A stretch of DNA of 58,421 bases from JANPIX01 sp031425195. GTDB taxonomy: Bacteria > Pseudomonadota > Alphaproteobacteria > Rhodobacterales > Rhodobacteraceae. Location: NCBI GenBank assembly GCA_031425195.1, contig JANPIX010000031.1, positions 1 to 58,421 of the forward strand. Reading direction: 5' to 3'. The translations under genes were made by a program, and so were the position numbers. Below, one piece after another: positions 35,251 to 44,662 of this stretch (within the stretch, counting starts at the first letter, position 1; each line of letters opens with the position of its first letter). Under the pieces are notes generated by a model. That model was not told the DNA's origin, did no database searches, and worked only from the letters and a program-made list of their open reading frames with translations.

Positions 35251-35663
35251 AAATGTTCGTCATATTCGGGATTGCTATCATGTTTGCAGGTGGGTGCTTG
35301 CTGTCCAAGCCAATATAAGTAGCCAACTGTGCCCGCCCCTTGCCACAACCGCAAGCAGGTACTGCAGTCTTGGTAACAACTGAATGCGTGCGCAGGCACA
35401 TGACATCCTTCAACGGCCGGGAGTTGCAGCCCCCCCTTCTGCAATGTTGCCGACTGACCAGAGGCCAATTTTCGCAGACTGCCGCCCGAACAGTCATTTC
35501 GCGCGAAACTTTGCCGGCGAGGCCCCCGGTTCGGCGATGACCCGCCATACAGGGGATCGACAGGTATCGTTAGCCTTTCCGTTTTGCCCCGTTTGGCACA
35601 TAGGAATGCCTGCGCAATCAGCGCGTGTTTTCCAGCCTGTGCTGGTCGTTCCAAGGTTTAGCC
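35251..35663. other. divergent intergenic region, no gene recognised
   Basis: This 413-base stretch separates the 1125-residue fusion gene (-) from the flippase (+). Short frames exist in several directions, but none has a plausible start with a ribosome binding site or a recognisable product. It presumably holds two opposed promoters; I could not fix their positions. Confidence 0.35.
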
Positions 35664-37163
35664 ATGGCCGACACTGCGACCCCGTTGAACGACCCGACCG
35701 ATGGGTTGGCACATCTGTCCGCCGGGCGGGCGCGGGCTGCTTTGCTTGGCGTGCTGTGGAGTTTTTTGAATACTGCTGTGTCCACCCTTCTGGCGGCAGG
35801 CGTGTTTCTGGTTACCTCGCGCATCCTTCTGCCGGATGATTTTGGTGCAGTTGCCTTTGCAGCCTCGATCATCACGGCATTGGGCGTGCTGATCCCGACG
35901 GCCTTTGGCGAGGCGCTGGTGCAGCACAAGGATCTGGGGCGCGGCCATCTGGATACGTTGTTCTGGCTGACCCTGGTAATTGCCGGGCTTGGCTACGGTG
36001 CGCTTGTCCTCTTTTCCCCCGCCATCGCGGGATTGAGCGAAATCCCCCTGCTTGCGTGGATCCTGCCAGTTCTGGGGCTGCGGCTGATCTTTGACGCGCT
36101 GTTGACGGTTCCGGCATCGCTGATCCTGCGGCGGATGCAATTCCGCGCCATGGCAGTGCGCACGGCAATCGCCAACGGGATCGGCGCGGTGGTTTGTCTG
36201 GTGATGGTATTGATGGGCTATGCCCTTTGGGCGCTGGTCGTGTCGCAGGTCATCACGTCGCTGACAACCCTTGTCGTTGCGGCGATTGGCGCGAACTGGC
36301 GGCCCGGCTTTCGCGTGCGCTGGTCTGCGCTGCGTGATCTGACGGGTTTTGGCGGCTATGCCATGGGCGGCAGAATCCTGAACGAGCTGCGGATCGACCA
36401 ATTCCTTCTTGGGGTGCTTCTTGGCCCGGCGGTGCTGGGACTGTTCTTCTTTGGACGGCGGCTGTTTCAGATGCTCAAGGATCTGACAGTCGGCGTGTTT
36501 TCCCCCGTGTCAAGCGTGCTGATGGCCAGCCTGCAGGGCGAAGAGGAAAAGCGGCGGCAGGCCTATCTCGTCGCAAGCTATGCCTCGGCGGGATTGGCAT
36601 TTCCGATCTTCGCAGGGCTTTTGGCGATTGCGCCGACGGCGGTGCCCTGGGCCTTTGGCGCGCAGTGGCAAGAGGCGGTCTTTACCGTCCAGTGCTTTTG
36701 TGTGCTGGGCATGATGGCCGGGCTTGGTCAGATGCAGGCAGCATTGATCCGAAACCTTGGGCGGTCGGACTGGTGGTTCTGGTATCAGGCCGTTGTGCAA
36801 CTTTCGACTGTTCCTATCGTGCTGGTGTTCTATCGGTTCGGTCTGGACGCGGTGATGCTGGCCATGGTTGTGCGGACGGTGATCCTGTGGCCGAACTCTG
36901 TGCTGATGGCCCAGCGGATGCTGAAAATGCCGCTTTGGCACTATATCCGCAACCTTCAGGGGCCACTGGTCGGGTCAATGGTCATGATATGTTGGGTCGT
37001 CGTGCTGCCGCGAATTTGGCCTACCCAGTCGGTCGGGCTGACGGTTCTGGCACAGGCCGCCTCGGGCGCTGCGGTCTATGCGCTGGTGCTGCTCGCCACC
37101 TCATTCCGGCGGGTCAAAGAAACGGCCCAACTGCTCCGCAACGCAAAAGGACGGGCAGGATGA
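35664..37163 (+). CDS. polysaccharide flippase (Wzx-like, MOP/PST family)
   Basis: A 499-residue membrane protein with about 12-14 membrane segments. The start at 35664 follows AAGG by seven bases. The N-terminal SFLNTAVSTLLAAGVFLVTS and DFGAVAFAASIITALGVL, the central ILNELRIDQFLLGVLLGPAV and the stretch ALIRNLGRSDWWF are typical of oligosaccharide flippases. It would move lipid-linked repeat units across the inner membrane to the ExoQ-type polymerase further right. It overlaps the pyruvyl transferase by ATGA, so the two are probably translated together. Confidence 0.88.
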   Translation: MADTATPLNDPTDGLAHLSAGRARAALLGVLWSFLNTAVSTLLAAGVFLVTSRILLPDDFGAVAFAASIITALGVLIPTAFGEALVQHKDLGRGHLDTLFWLTLVIAGLGYGALVLFSPAIAGLSEIPLLAWILPVLGLRLIFDALLTVPASLILRRMQFRAMAVRTAIANGIGAVVCLVMVLMGYALWALVVSQVITSLTTLVVAAIGANWRPGFRVRWSALRDLTGFGGYAMGGRILNELRIDQFLLGVLLGPAVLGLFFFGRRLFQMLKDLTVGVFSPVSSVLMASLQGEEEKRRQAYLVASYASAGLAFPIFAGLLAIAPTAVPWAFGAQWQEAVFTVQCFCVLGMMAGLGQMQAALIRNLGRSDWWFWYQAVVQLSTVPIVLVFYRFGLDAVMLAMVVRTVILWPNSVLMAQRMLKMPLWHYIRNLQGPLVGSMVMICWVVVLPRIWPTQSVGLTVLAQAASGAAVYALVLLATSFRRVKETAQLLRNAKGRAG

Positions 37164-38080
37164 AGCTGACCTATTTCCGGAACACTCCGGCCAATTTCGG
37201 CGACGAAATCAACGCTTTCATGTGGCAGGAATTGCTGCCGCAGGGGTTTCTGGATGAAGATGAGTCTGACCTTTTCCTCGGCATCGGATCAATCCTGTGG
37301 AACCACCTGCCCCGCGCACCCATGAAGCATGTGATGGGTTCGGGTTTCGGCGGTTATACAGCACCGCCGGATGCGCAGGACGGATCGTGGAACGTCGTCT
37401 GGGTGCGCGGCCCGATCACGGCAGAGCGGCTGAAACTTGACCCCGGTCTGGCGATTTGCGACTCTGCCATCCTGCTTCGCGCGACCACGCTACCGCAGCC
37501 CTTGGCGGGGTCCGGGACGATATTCATTCCGCATTTCGAAAGCGCCGCTCGGGGAAGTTGGAAACAGGTCTGTGCCGTGGCTGGCATAGACTATGTCGAC
37601 CCGCGTGGTGACTGCATCGAGGTTCTGGCCCGCATCCGTGGCGCGCGGCTGGTCATAACCGAGGCGATGCACGGTGCCATCGTGGCCGACGCCTTGCGGG
37701 TGCCGTGGGTCGGAATCGTGCCTTTTTTCCCGCAACACCGCGCGAAATGGGAAGACTGGGCGCTGTCCCTTGGCATCAGCCTTGCACCAAGGATGCTGCC
37801 CCCATCGAACCTTCTGGAAACCTATACGCTTTTCACCGGGCTTCCGGGCAAAGGCCAACGCTCGCGGGCGATGTTCCGGTCGTGGCCGGTGGCGCCCGTC
37901 AACGCGGCACTTGTGCATCGTGCGGCCGCGCGCCTGCGTAAACTGGCCGAGACGGTCGAACCGCAGCTGAGCAGCGACCCCGCAATCACCCGTGCGACCG
38001 AGCGGAGCCTGGACGCGCTGGATGGCTTCGTGCGGTCTAGAACTGCCGCGCCTCGGGGCGCCGGTCGACAAGAACGCTAA
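37160..38080 (+). CDS. polysaccharide pyruvyl transferase family protein
   Basis: A 306-residue cytoplasmic transferase. The ATG at 37160 overlaps the flippase stop (ATGA) and is preceded by GGGCAGG. Family features are FRNTPANFGDEINAFMWQEL at the N-terminus, LGIGSILWNHLP, MGSGFGGYTAP, WVRGPITAERL and the C-terminal VITEAMHGAIVADALRVPW. Members transfer a pyruvate ketal from phosphoenolpyruvate onto a sugar of exopolysaccharides, giving acidic charge. Its 3' end overlaps a convergent glycosyltransferase gene by 44 bases. Confidence 0.85.
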   Translation: MKLTYFRNTPANFGDEINAFMWQELLPQGFLDEDESDLFLGIGSILWNHLPRAPMKHVMGSGFGGYTAPPDAQDGSWNVVWVRGPITAERLKLDPGLAICDSAILLRATTLPQPLAGSGTIFIPHFESAARGSWKQVCAVAGIDYVDPRGDCIEVLARIRGARLVITEAMHGAIVADALRVPWVGIVPFFPQHRAKWEDWALSLGISLAPRMLPPSNLLETYTLFTGLPGKGQRSRAMFRSWPVAPVNAALVHRAAARLRKLAETVEPQLSSDPAITRATERSLDALDGFVRSRTAAPRGAGRQER

Positions 38081-39068
38081 GAAACAGCACCGGCATCCGC
38101 AAAGGCAACAGGGGATCATGCCGCAAAAGCCGCCGCAAACTGGCCGTCGGCGGACGGCGGCCTCGCAACAGCGTGCGCAGGAAAAGAAAGCTGTAGGCGC
38201 GCCGTTTTGTCCGGGCGCGATCTTTGGCAAATTCGGTGCGCACAGGGGTCATGCCGGGCATCCGCAGGAGTTTCAGCGCGAACAAAAACTGACAGCCTAT
38301 TCGTTCCAGCGTGGCAGGCGCGTTCCAGTCATGTGCTGCGAAGAAGATGTTTACCCCTTTGCCACAAACGACATTGCAGCGCCACGAAATCACCACAGGC
38401 GCGCCTGTGACGACATAAGACAGCCAGAACATCCGGTCCTCGCTGGCACTGCGCAAATCAGGATCGAACTGCAGGCCATTCAGCCGCGACCTGCGCAGGA
38501 CGACGGTTGACGTGTGGCTCAGATATCCCGTCACAAATTCATCGTCCAATGCATGTGCCGGAAAGCCCAGAACCGGGCCTTTCTCAAGCATGACGGCACG
38601 CGGGGCCAGCGCTTTGCCGCCGTCATTAAGAAGCGGCACATCCTGCGAGAACCGCTCGAACGCGCCTTCGCGACTGTTGTCGCAACAATAGAAATCGTAA
38701 CCTTGATCAAGCGCCTGCACCGCATCGCGCAGGTGGTTTGGCAACCAGATGTCGTCGGAATCGAGGAAGGCCACGAAGTCTGCGGCGTCACGCTCGGCAA
38801 GGTCCAGCGCCCGGTTGCGCGCACTACCCGGGCCGCTGTTGGGCTGTCGGCTGACGCGCATCGTAATCGCGCCCGGGGGGGCCAGCGCCGCAACCTCGCC
38901 CTCGGCCGACGCGGGCGAGGCGTCGTCGATGATGTGGACATTAACGCGAAGGCCCGGCGGCAGGTCCTGGGCCAGAATGCTGTCCAACGCCCGGGTCAAA
39001 ATCCCGGGCGTGCGCTGGTAAAAAGGGATAACGACGGCGATTGTCCGCACCGTTTCAGCACCAATCAT
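38037..39068 (-). CDS. glycosyltransferase family 2
   Basis: A 343-residue GT-A fold transferase. The start at 39068 overlaps the stop of the upstream glycosyltransferase (ATGA). Motifs are VVIPFYQRTPGILTRALDSI for nucleotide binding, RVSRQPNSGPGSARNRALD and the metal-binding FVAFLDSDDIWLPNHL. The last 80 residues are basic and hydrophobic (LLRGRRPPTASLRRLLRHDP), suggesting membrane association. With the GT4 gene upstream it forms a small - strand operon that probably adds sugars to the polysaccharide repeat unit. Confidence 0.87.
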   Translation of the reverse strand: MIGAETVRTIAVVIPFYQRTPGILTRALDSILAQDLPPGLRVNVHIIDDASPASAEGEVAALAPPGAITMRVSRQPNSGPGSARNRALDLAERDAADFVAFLDSDDIWLPNHLRDAVQALDQGYDFYCCDNSREGAFERFSQDVPLLNDGGKALAPRAVMLEKGPVLGFPAHALDDEFVTGYLSHTSTVVLRRSRLNGLQFDPDLRSASEDRMFWLSYVVTGAPVVISWRCNVVCGKGVNIFFAAHDWNAPATLERIGCQFLFALKLLRMPGMTPVRTEFAKDRARTKRRAYSFLFLRTLLRGRRPPTASLRRLLRHDPLLPLRMPVLFLSVLVDRRPEARQF

Positions 39069-40150
39069 GCGGCACTCTGCAATCCGGCGGCAGCCTCTAC
39101 ATCGGCCAGAAAGGCCTGAAACTGGCGTCCGACGTCCATTTCGGGGCGGCGTGAATAGGTGCGGGCCGCCGCAGAGGCGGCCGCGTGTAGATCGGGGTCG
39201 GACCACAGGCTGCGAACGGCCCCGGCCCAATCGGCAACCGGCGCGTCGTGGTCCAGCACAATGCCACCCGGGCCGATTGCCTCGGCCAGCCCCCCGCGGG
39301 ACGAGCCGACAACAGGTATCCCACTGCAATGCGCTTCGGACGCGACGCGGCCCCAGGCTTCTTCCCACCGGCTCGGCGCAAGAAGGACGCGCGTGCGCCG
39401 GAACAGCGACTTCATGTCAGCGGTTCGCGGTTCGAACCTGATGTTTGGATAGGCGCTGATCCGGCTGGAAAGCGCCTCGCGCTGGTCGGGCGACAAAAGC
39501 CAGCTTTCCCCGAAAAGGAACGGGATCTCCGGGCAGGCGGCGGCGATTTCGATGGCAAGGTCAAGGCCCTTGGCCGGAACGGGGTTGATGAAGGTAACAA
39601 GGTTACCGGTTGGCACGGTTTCATAGGCCATCCGGTCAATGGAAGGCGGGATGACTGTCGCCGTAACCCCGAACGCTTCGGCATAGCGGCGCGCGGTAAA
39701 GGCAGAGTTGGCGATGAAACGGGCACCCTTCAGACTGAGAATATCGCCGCCAAGTTCGTCGAATTCCACGTTCCGCAGATAAACCACCAGCGGCACGCCT
39801 GCGGCTGCAAATGCCTGACCGATCTGGACCGTGCCGTGACACTGAACGACGGCGACATCGGGCCGTCCTTCGCGCATCAATGCAGGGACGACTTCATGTG
39901 GGAACCACGCGCGATGCACAGGATACCCCTGCGTCCTGTCGGTCACGTAACCCCGCGCAGACACCTTCAACCGCGCACGCGCCTGCAAACCGAACCAACC
40001 CTCACCGTAAAGCGGCGCAAGCACCCGGGGGCGATGACCGCCTGCCATAAGGTTGCGGGCGAGGTGATCTGTACTGCTTTGCACACCGCCCGCCGCCTGG
40101 GGCGGAAAGCCGTTGCCGCCCGCAAAGATGATATCCAACGATCGTGACAT
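39065..40150 (-). CDS. glycosyltransferase family 4
   Basis: A 361-residue GT-B fold transferase, started at ATG 40150 after GAAGGGGG. The N-terminal acceptor side has FAGGNGFPPQAAGGVQSST, and VFINPVPAKGLDLAIEIA-like wording (seen as TFINPVPAKGLDLAIEIAAA) begins the donor domain. RVLLAPSRWEEAWGRVASEA with GIPVVGSSRGGLAEAIG is the GT4 E-x7-E type donor site. It is coupled to the following GT2 gene and diverges from exoY, 335 bases away. Confidence 0.87.
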   Translation of the reverse strand: MSRSLDIIFAGGNGFPPQAAGGVQSSTDHLARNLMAGGHRPRVLAPLYGEGWFGLQARARLKVSARGYVTDRTQGYPVHRAWFPHEVVPALMREGRPDVAVVQCHGTVQIGQAFAAAGVPLVVYLRNVEFDELGGDILSLKGARFIANSAFTARRYAEAFGVTATVIPPSIDRMAYETVPTGNLVTFINPVPAKGLDLAIEIAAACPEIPFLFGESWLLSPDQREALSSRISAYPNIRFEPRTADMKSLFRRTRVLLAPSRWEEAWGRVASEAHCSGIPVVGSSRGGLAEAIGPGGIVLDHDAPVADWAGAVRSLWSDPDLHAAASAAARTYSRRPEMDVGRQFQAFLADVEAAAGLQSAA

Positions 40151-40485
40151 GGCGCGGGGCCCCCTTCTCGGTACCAATCGGACGAATCAAAGCCGGTCTG
40201 GTCCGATGGATCGCAACCACGAATAACACACCGCTGTGTGACAAGTGTCCGTACCCCGTCCATGCCGCAGTGCAGCGGCGGTAGTCTGCCATTTAGGCCC
40301 AATCCATAGGCACATCCGCGCCAGTAGCCACGACAAGCAGCAGGGGCCGGTTGCTGCAAGTGCGAAAAGCTGGTTCTACCTGTGCCTGAATGCAAATTCG
40401 GTTCTGATAGTCTGAGGTTGAGTAAGAGTCTGCTTCAGGGACGAATCGTCCGAACGCGTGATTGATCAGCCAGAGAGGGCATCCG
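40151..40485. promoter_or_regulatory. divergent region upstream of exoY
   Basis: This 335-base stretch separates the GT4 gene (-) from exoY (+). CACAC-CGCT-GTGTG at 40227-40240 is a five-base inverted repeat that could bind a regulator. No gene is visible. GAGAGGG precedes the exoY ATG. Confidence 0.35.
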
Positions 40486-41235
40486 ATGGGACTTCACATG
40501 CAGCGAGGCATGGACATGCACCGGCCGACAACAGGCGCCGACGGGTATGTTGAACCAGTCCGGCATGCTGCCTTGCAGCATTCGGTGCTGAAATGGCGAT
40601 CTGCGCCACCTTCCGCCGACGTGGTTGGCGGCGCTACGAAACGGGCCGCGGACATTGCAATTTCGGCGGTTGCTCTGCTGCTGCTGCTTCCGCTGATGTT
40701 TGGCATCGCCCTGATGGTGCGGGCCACAAGCCGGGGGCCGATCTTTTTTGGTCACGAGCGTGTCGGCTTTGGCGGGCGGCGTTTCCGCTGCTACAAGTTC
40801 CGCACGATGGTTGCGGATGGCGACCGGGTGCTGGACGAATACCTTGACCGCTTTCCCGCCGAGCGGGAAGTTTGGCTGGCCGAACGCAAGCTGCACAACG
40901 ACCCGCGCGTCACACCGCTTGGGGCCGTCTTGCGCAAGTTGAGCATTGACGAACTGCCACAGCTTTACAACATTATCGCCGGCCATATGAGCATTGTTGG
41001 CCCGCGCCCGGTGGTGGCCGACGAATTGCAGAACTATGGCAACTCTGCCGTGCATTACCTGCGCACGCGGCCTGGGCTGACGGGTCTGTGGCAGATCAGC
41101 GGACGGAACGACACCAGCTACCGCGAACGGGTGGTGATGGATCGGCTGTATGTCCAACGGTGGTCGATCCTGCTTGATCTGCGGATCGTCGTCATGACCA
41201 TCCCTGCTGTCCTGACCTCTCGGGGGGCGCGCTAA
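40486..41235 (+). CDS. exoY: undecaprenyl-phosphate sugar phosphotransferase (ExoY-like)
   Basis: About 249 residues, started at ATG 40486 after AGAGGG. One membrane helix (AVALLLLLPLMFGIALMV) precedes the cytoplasmic catalytic domain of the bacterial sugar transferase family. The domain shows CYKFRTMVADGDRVL, KLHNDPRVTPLGAVLRKLSI, DELPQLYNIIAGHMSIVGPR and RPGLTGLWQISGRND. It transfers a hexose 1-phosphate (galactose in succinoglycan) to undecaprenyl phosphate, the first step of repeat-unit assembly. The exporter gene follows three bases after the stop. Confidence 0.9.
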   Translation: MGLHMQRGMDMHRPTTGADGYVEPVRHAALQHSVLKWRSAPPSADVVGGATKRAADIAISAVALLLLLPLMFGIALMVRATSRGPIFFGHERVGFGGRRFRCYKFRTMVADGDRVLDEYLDRFPAEREVWLAERKLHNDPRVTPLGAVLRKLSIDELPQLYNIIAGHMSIVGPRPVVADELQNYGNSAVHYLRTRPGLTGLWQISGRNDTSYRERVVMDRLYVQRWSILLDLRIVVMTIPAVLTSRGAR

Positions 41236-41238
41236 CAG

Positions 41239-42456
41239 GTGCGCCCGTTCATCCTGACCATCACTGTGCTTGCGGCCGCACTGCCACTGTCGGCGCGCGC
41301 TCAAGACCCGATCGCATCGGCAGACATGCTGGAACTGCGCGTGACGGACTGGGTGCCGGTGGACGGCGAATTGCGGGAATGGACGGCGATTTCCGGGACT
41401 TACGCGGTTGCGGAAGATGGCAGCGCGGCCTTTCCCTATGTTGGCAAAATCGCAGTCGCGGGTCTGACCTCCGTCGAGATTGGCGAAAAGATCGGCCAAG
41501 CGCTGAAAGAGCGGTTTGCCCTTGCCGACACGCCCTTCGCCAACATCTCGATCGCTAAGCGTCGCCCGGTTCTGGTCGGGGGCATCGTGCGCACCCCCGG
41601 TGAGGTGCCCTTCAACGCCGGCATGACTGCCCGCCATGCCATCGCACAGGCCGGAGGGCTGGTCGCCGGTCCGGACAAGGCGTCCGTCATGGTACAATTG
41701 CTGACAGCGACAGCGCAGGTGCAGATCCTGAGCGATCAGGAGGTGGCAACGACACTGCGCATCGCGCGGCTGCGTGCAGAACTGGATGGCGTAGCAACAC
41801 TTCCCGCCGTGACCTTGCCGCAGGGCGACGGCGCGACCCTGTCCAACCTCCGCGCCGATGCCGAACGGCTGCTTGCCCTTCGGCAAGAGCGTCTGAAGCG
41901 CGAATTGGAACTGACCGACAGCCGCATCGCCCTTCTGAAAGAAGAGATCGTGGCACTCGGTGCCAAGCAGACAGCCCTGGAACGGCAACGCGCCCTGGCC
42001 GAAGAGGCGCGAACCACCATGTCCGATCTGGCCGAGCGCGGGCTGGCGGCAAACGTGCGCCTTCTGGACGCCGAGGAAACGCTGGTCGATTACGAAACGC
42101 AGGTTCTTGACGTGTCGACAGCACTTTTGCGGGCCCGGCAGCTTGTTCAGGTGGCACAGTCAGAGCGGTTGGAACTGGTGGACGGGCGCGCGGCAGAAAT
42201 CATGCAAGAACTTGAGACAGCAGAAGTGGAACTTGGCGATGTGCGCGAGCGGCTGGCATTGCAAAGGTCAGTGGCCGGCTACCTGTCGGCAGATGCGGGT
42301 GGGGCCACAGGCGACGCCGGGCTTGCAGTGACCGTCTACCGCACTGTTGCGGGCAAGACTTCCCCGGTGGCTGAGGGTGCGGACGCGGTGCTGCAACCGG
42401 GTGATCTGGTGGAAGTGATGCTTCCATTGGACCAGGCTATCCAAATCGACGGTTGA
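41239..42456 (+). CDS. polysaccharide export protein (ExoF/Wza-like)
   Basis: A 405-residue exported protein with a GTG start and signal peptide ending SARAQ. The polysaccharide export (Poly_export) domain reads ISGTYAVAEDGSAAFPYVGK and VAGLTSVEIGEKIGQAL. A SLBB-like region follows (VLVGGIVRTPGEVPFNAGM). Residues about 205-345 are a long Glu, Leu and Arg-rich coiled coil (LRADAERLLALRQERLKREL), as in ExoF of rhizobia and unlike short Wza. It would form the periplasmic or outer-membrane channel with ExoP. It is in one operon with exoY. Confidence 0.85.
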   Translation: MRPFILTITVLAAALPLSARAQDPIASADMLELRVTDWVPVDGELREWTAISGTYAVAEDGSAAFPYVGKIAVAGLTSVEIGEKIGQALKERFALADTPFANISIAKRRPVLVGGIVRTPGEVPFNAGMTARHAIAQAGGLVAGPDKASVMVQLLTATAQVQILSDQEVATTLRIARLRAELDGVATLPAVTLPQGDGATLSNLRADAERLLALRQERLKRELELTDSRIALLKEEIVALGAKQTALERQRALAEEARTTMSDLAERGLAANVRLLDAEETLVDYETQVLDVSTALLRARQLVQVAQSERLELVDGRAAEIMQELETAEVELGDVRERLALQRSVAGYLSADAGGATGDAGLAVTVYRTVAGKTSPVAEGADAVLQPGDLVEVMLPLDQAIQIDG

Positions 42457-42460
42457 CAGG

Positions 42461-43681
42461 CTACACCCCGGCGCGTCTGGCACGGCGGATGTAGACAAGC
42501 ACGGCAATCGTCACGATTGTACCCACGTCGAATTGCAGGAAAAAAGGCACCTCCACAAGTGACAGGAACACCTGCCGCACCATGAACAGTGCAAGGAACA
42601 ACGTTTCGGCGCGGAAGTCACGCATCACCCATGCCAACGCCCCACCCAATGCGCCCAGCACCAGTATCGCCTGCAAGGTAACGCCGATCACACCAATCTC
42701 CACCGCGTTTGACAGATAGGCGTTGTGAAAATGAAACCCGGTCCGGCTTTCCACACCAAAGTCGGTCCACAGCATTTCGGCAATCGGATTCCCCGGCACC
42801 CAGACCGCCTGATAGCCCGCACCAAGTAACGGGCGCGCGGCGATCTCATCCAGCGCAACCTGCCACAGGTCCGTGCGGCCAGTCAGGGACATGTCCTTGC
42901 CCGTCGCGTCAAGGAACATGGCAGAGAGGGCATCGAAATTGGCCGCGAGGACAAGACCCCCCCCGGTAAGGCCCAAAACCGCCAACACACCAACCACAAG
43001 CTGTTGCGTCCCGGACAGCCGCCGAAGCGCGACAATCGTCACCAACGTCACACAAACGAACACCATGGCCACAACCGCACCGACCGAATTCGCCCGCGCC
43101 AAAAGCAGGCCACCCAGGCCGACCCCCGCCCATCCAAACGCGCGCCAACGTGCAGGCAGCTTGCGATCAACGATCAGGCAAAGCCCTGCCAGCAGCAGGA
43201 TTGAACTTGCCGACGACATCGCATTCTTGCTGTTGTAAATGCCAAGGAACCCTTCCCCGTCCGCCCGTGCCCGACCCGACGCAAGACTAACCGCACAGGC
43301 CACAAAGAAAGACGCCGCCAGCGCCTTCAGCATCACAAGAGGCGGCAGTCGCGATGCAAGTGTGGTTGCAAACAACACCGTAATCGCCAGTTGCAACCCA
43401 TGCCGCAGGCTGTAGGCGGGATAGTCCGACCAAAGGGCCGACACGATGCACCAACCGACCATGGCCCACAAAAGGGGCTGGTCCATCGTCTCGCCCAGCA
43501 CGGCGGCGGGGCGTCGGATCACCAAAACAAACGCAAATGTCAGAAACCCAAGCGCGCCAACGGTGCCCATCATCGGCACGAACTGCAACGACACCAGCGC
43601 GGCAAAACACAAAAGTCCGCTTGGCGAAATCTGCAAGACAACACCAGCGCTTGCAGGCCGACGGGTCAGGGCGTCTTGCAC
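42461..43681 (-). CDS. exoQ: O-antigen ligase/polymerase family protein (ExoQ-like)
   Basis: About 406 residues with ten or more membrane segments. I prefer GTG 43681, eight bases after GGAG, over the upstream GTG 43705, which lacks a ribosome binding site. The Wzy/WaaL pattern is visible: a large periplasmic loop near FLDATGKDMSLTGRTDLWQV and LGAGYQAVWVPGNPIAEML, followed by HFHNAYLSNAVEIGVIGV with the conserved His. LGIYNSKNAMSSASSILLLA matches ExoQ-type proteins. It would polymerise repeat units delivered by the flippase. Its start overlaps the GH16 gene end by 16 bases. Confidence 0.85.
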   Translation of the reverse strand: MQDALTRRPASAGVVLQISPSGLLCFAALVSLQFVPMMGTVGALGFLTFAFVLVIRRPAAVLGETMDQPLLWAMVGWCIVSALWSDYPAYSLRHGLQLAITVLFATTLASRLPPLVMLKALAASFFVACAVSLASGRARADGEGFLGIYNSKNAMSSASSILLLAGLCLIVDRKLPARWRAFGWAGVGLGGLLLARANSVGAVVAMVFVCVTLVTIVALRRLSGTQQLVVGVLAVLGLTGGGLVLAANFDALSAMFLDATGKDMSLTGRTDLWQVALDEIAARPLLGAGYQAVWVPGNPIAEMLWTDFGVESRTGFHFHNAYLSNAVEIGVIGVTLQAILVLGALGGALAWVMRDFRAETLFLALFMVRQVFLSLVEVPFFLQFDVGTIVTIAVLVYIRRARRAGV

Positions 43682-44442
43682 AACAGCGACTCCGGGAATT
43701 GGCACGCCGCGCCAAGCGGCGTAAAGGCCGTCCAGTCCACCTGCATCACCAAGGGGCCGGACGGGGTTTCAAATGGCCCCATCCAGTCGACAAACGTGTC
43801 ACTGCCCCAAAAACTTAGGTAAAGCTTCTGTGGTGTGACCGGCAGGTTGGTGGTCGCCCTGTGCACCTCCACCCCATCCACAAACCACTGGATACCATCC
43901 GGCTGCCAGACAAAGGCAAAGTCGTGGAACGCGGCATCGGTCGGCGGATCGACGGGCACCGTCTTGCCATTTTGCGGCGCACCATCGACAAAAGTGTTAA
44001 GTGAAACACTGCCGGTATCCCGCGTCAGAACCTCAAAGTCGATCTCGTCATGCGGTTGTTTGTGCACCGGGCCAATGTAGGTGAAGAACGCCGCATTCAG
44101 CCCCGACCCCTCTGGCGTGCGTACCCGCGCCTCATAGGTTCCGTGGTGAAAGACGGCATTGGTCTGGATCTCTCCGCACAGATGCCCGCTCGCGTCCGCG
44201 CCCGGCTGGAAGGTCAGTTGAAGGATGCCGTCGTCAACCTTGACCGCCTTCTTTGACCAGGTGCAATTCTGGTGAGGGCCGTTCGTCCACCCATCCGAAA
44301 TCAGCCAGATCGCCTGATCCAGCGTGTCGAACGATTCGTGAAAGCCCTTTGCCGCGTCGTTGGCGAAAACGGCGGTGGACTGCGTTGCGGCCAGCGCGCA
44401 TGCCAGTATCAGCGGCTTCAAACCAGCGTTTTGATGTCTCAT
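43666..44442 (-). CDS. exoK: secreted glycoside hydrolase family 16 (ExoK-like)
   Basis: A 258-residue exported beta-glycanase. ATG 44442 follows GAGGGAGAA. The signal peptide ends near STAVFA. The jelly-roll domain carries the GH16 catalytic motif as DEIDFEVL, holding nucleophile and acid/base Glu around the Asp. SGLNAAFFTYIG and FHDFAFVWQPDGIQWFVDG line the cleft. In rhizobia ExoK cuts nascent succinoglycan to lower its chain length. Its overlap with exoQ suggests a joint role in size control here. Confidence 0.85.
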   Translation of the reverse strand: MRHQNAGLKPLILACALAATQSTAVFANDAAKGFHESFDTLDQAIWLISDGWTNGPHQNCTWSKKAVKVDDGILQLTFQPGADASGHLCGEIQTNAVFHHGTYEARVRTPEGSGLNAAFFTYIGPVHKQPHDEIDFEVLTRDTGSVSLNTFVDGAPQNGKTVPVDPPTDAAFHDFAFVWQPDGIQWFVDGVEVHRATTNLPVTPQKLYLSFWGSDTFVDWMGPFETPSGPLVMQVDWTAFTPLGAACQFPESLLCKTP

Positions 44443-44662
44443 CGTTTCTCCCTCGCACAGACGCGAGTTTCTGTCTTGCAGCATTCGCCTATGTTGTAAC
44501 CAAAGCCCATGTTGTGCGGTCAGGGCGATGCAAAGCTGGGCGGAGTTCCACCGACTTGCCCCGGTTGGCAGGCCGCAAGCGTGGCCTTTCCGTGCTCAAT
44601 GATGCATTCCTACCCATCATTGCGGCGGTGCAGCATAGATAACCCGCGAAGGGCCAATTGTC

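Noticed and set aside
36665..37159. Upstream extension of the pyruvyl transferase frame
   Set aside because: It lies inside the flippase gene; the ATG at 37160 with the ATGA overlap is the clear start.
39069..39368. Upstream extension of the GT2 frame
   Set aside because: Shadow within the GT4 gene; ATG 39068 overlaps the GT4 stop in the usual coupled way.
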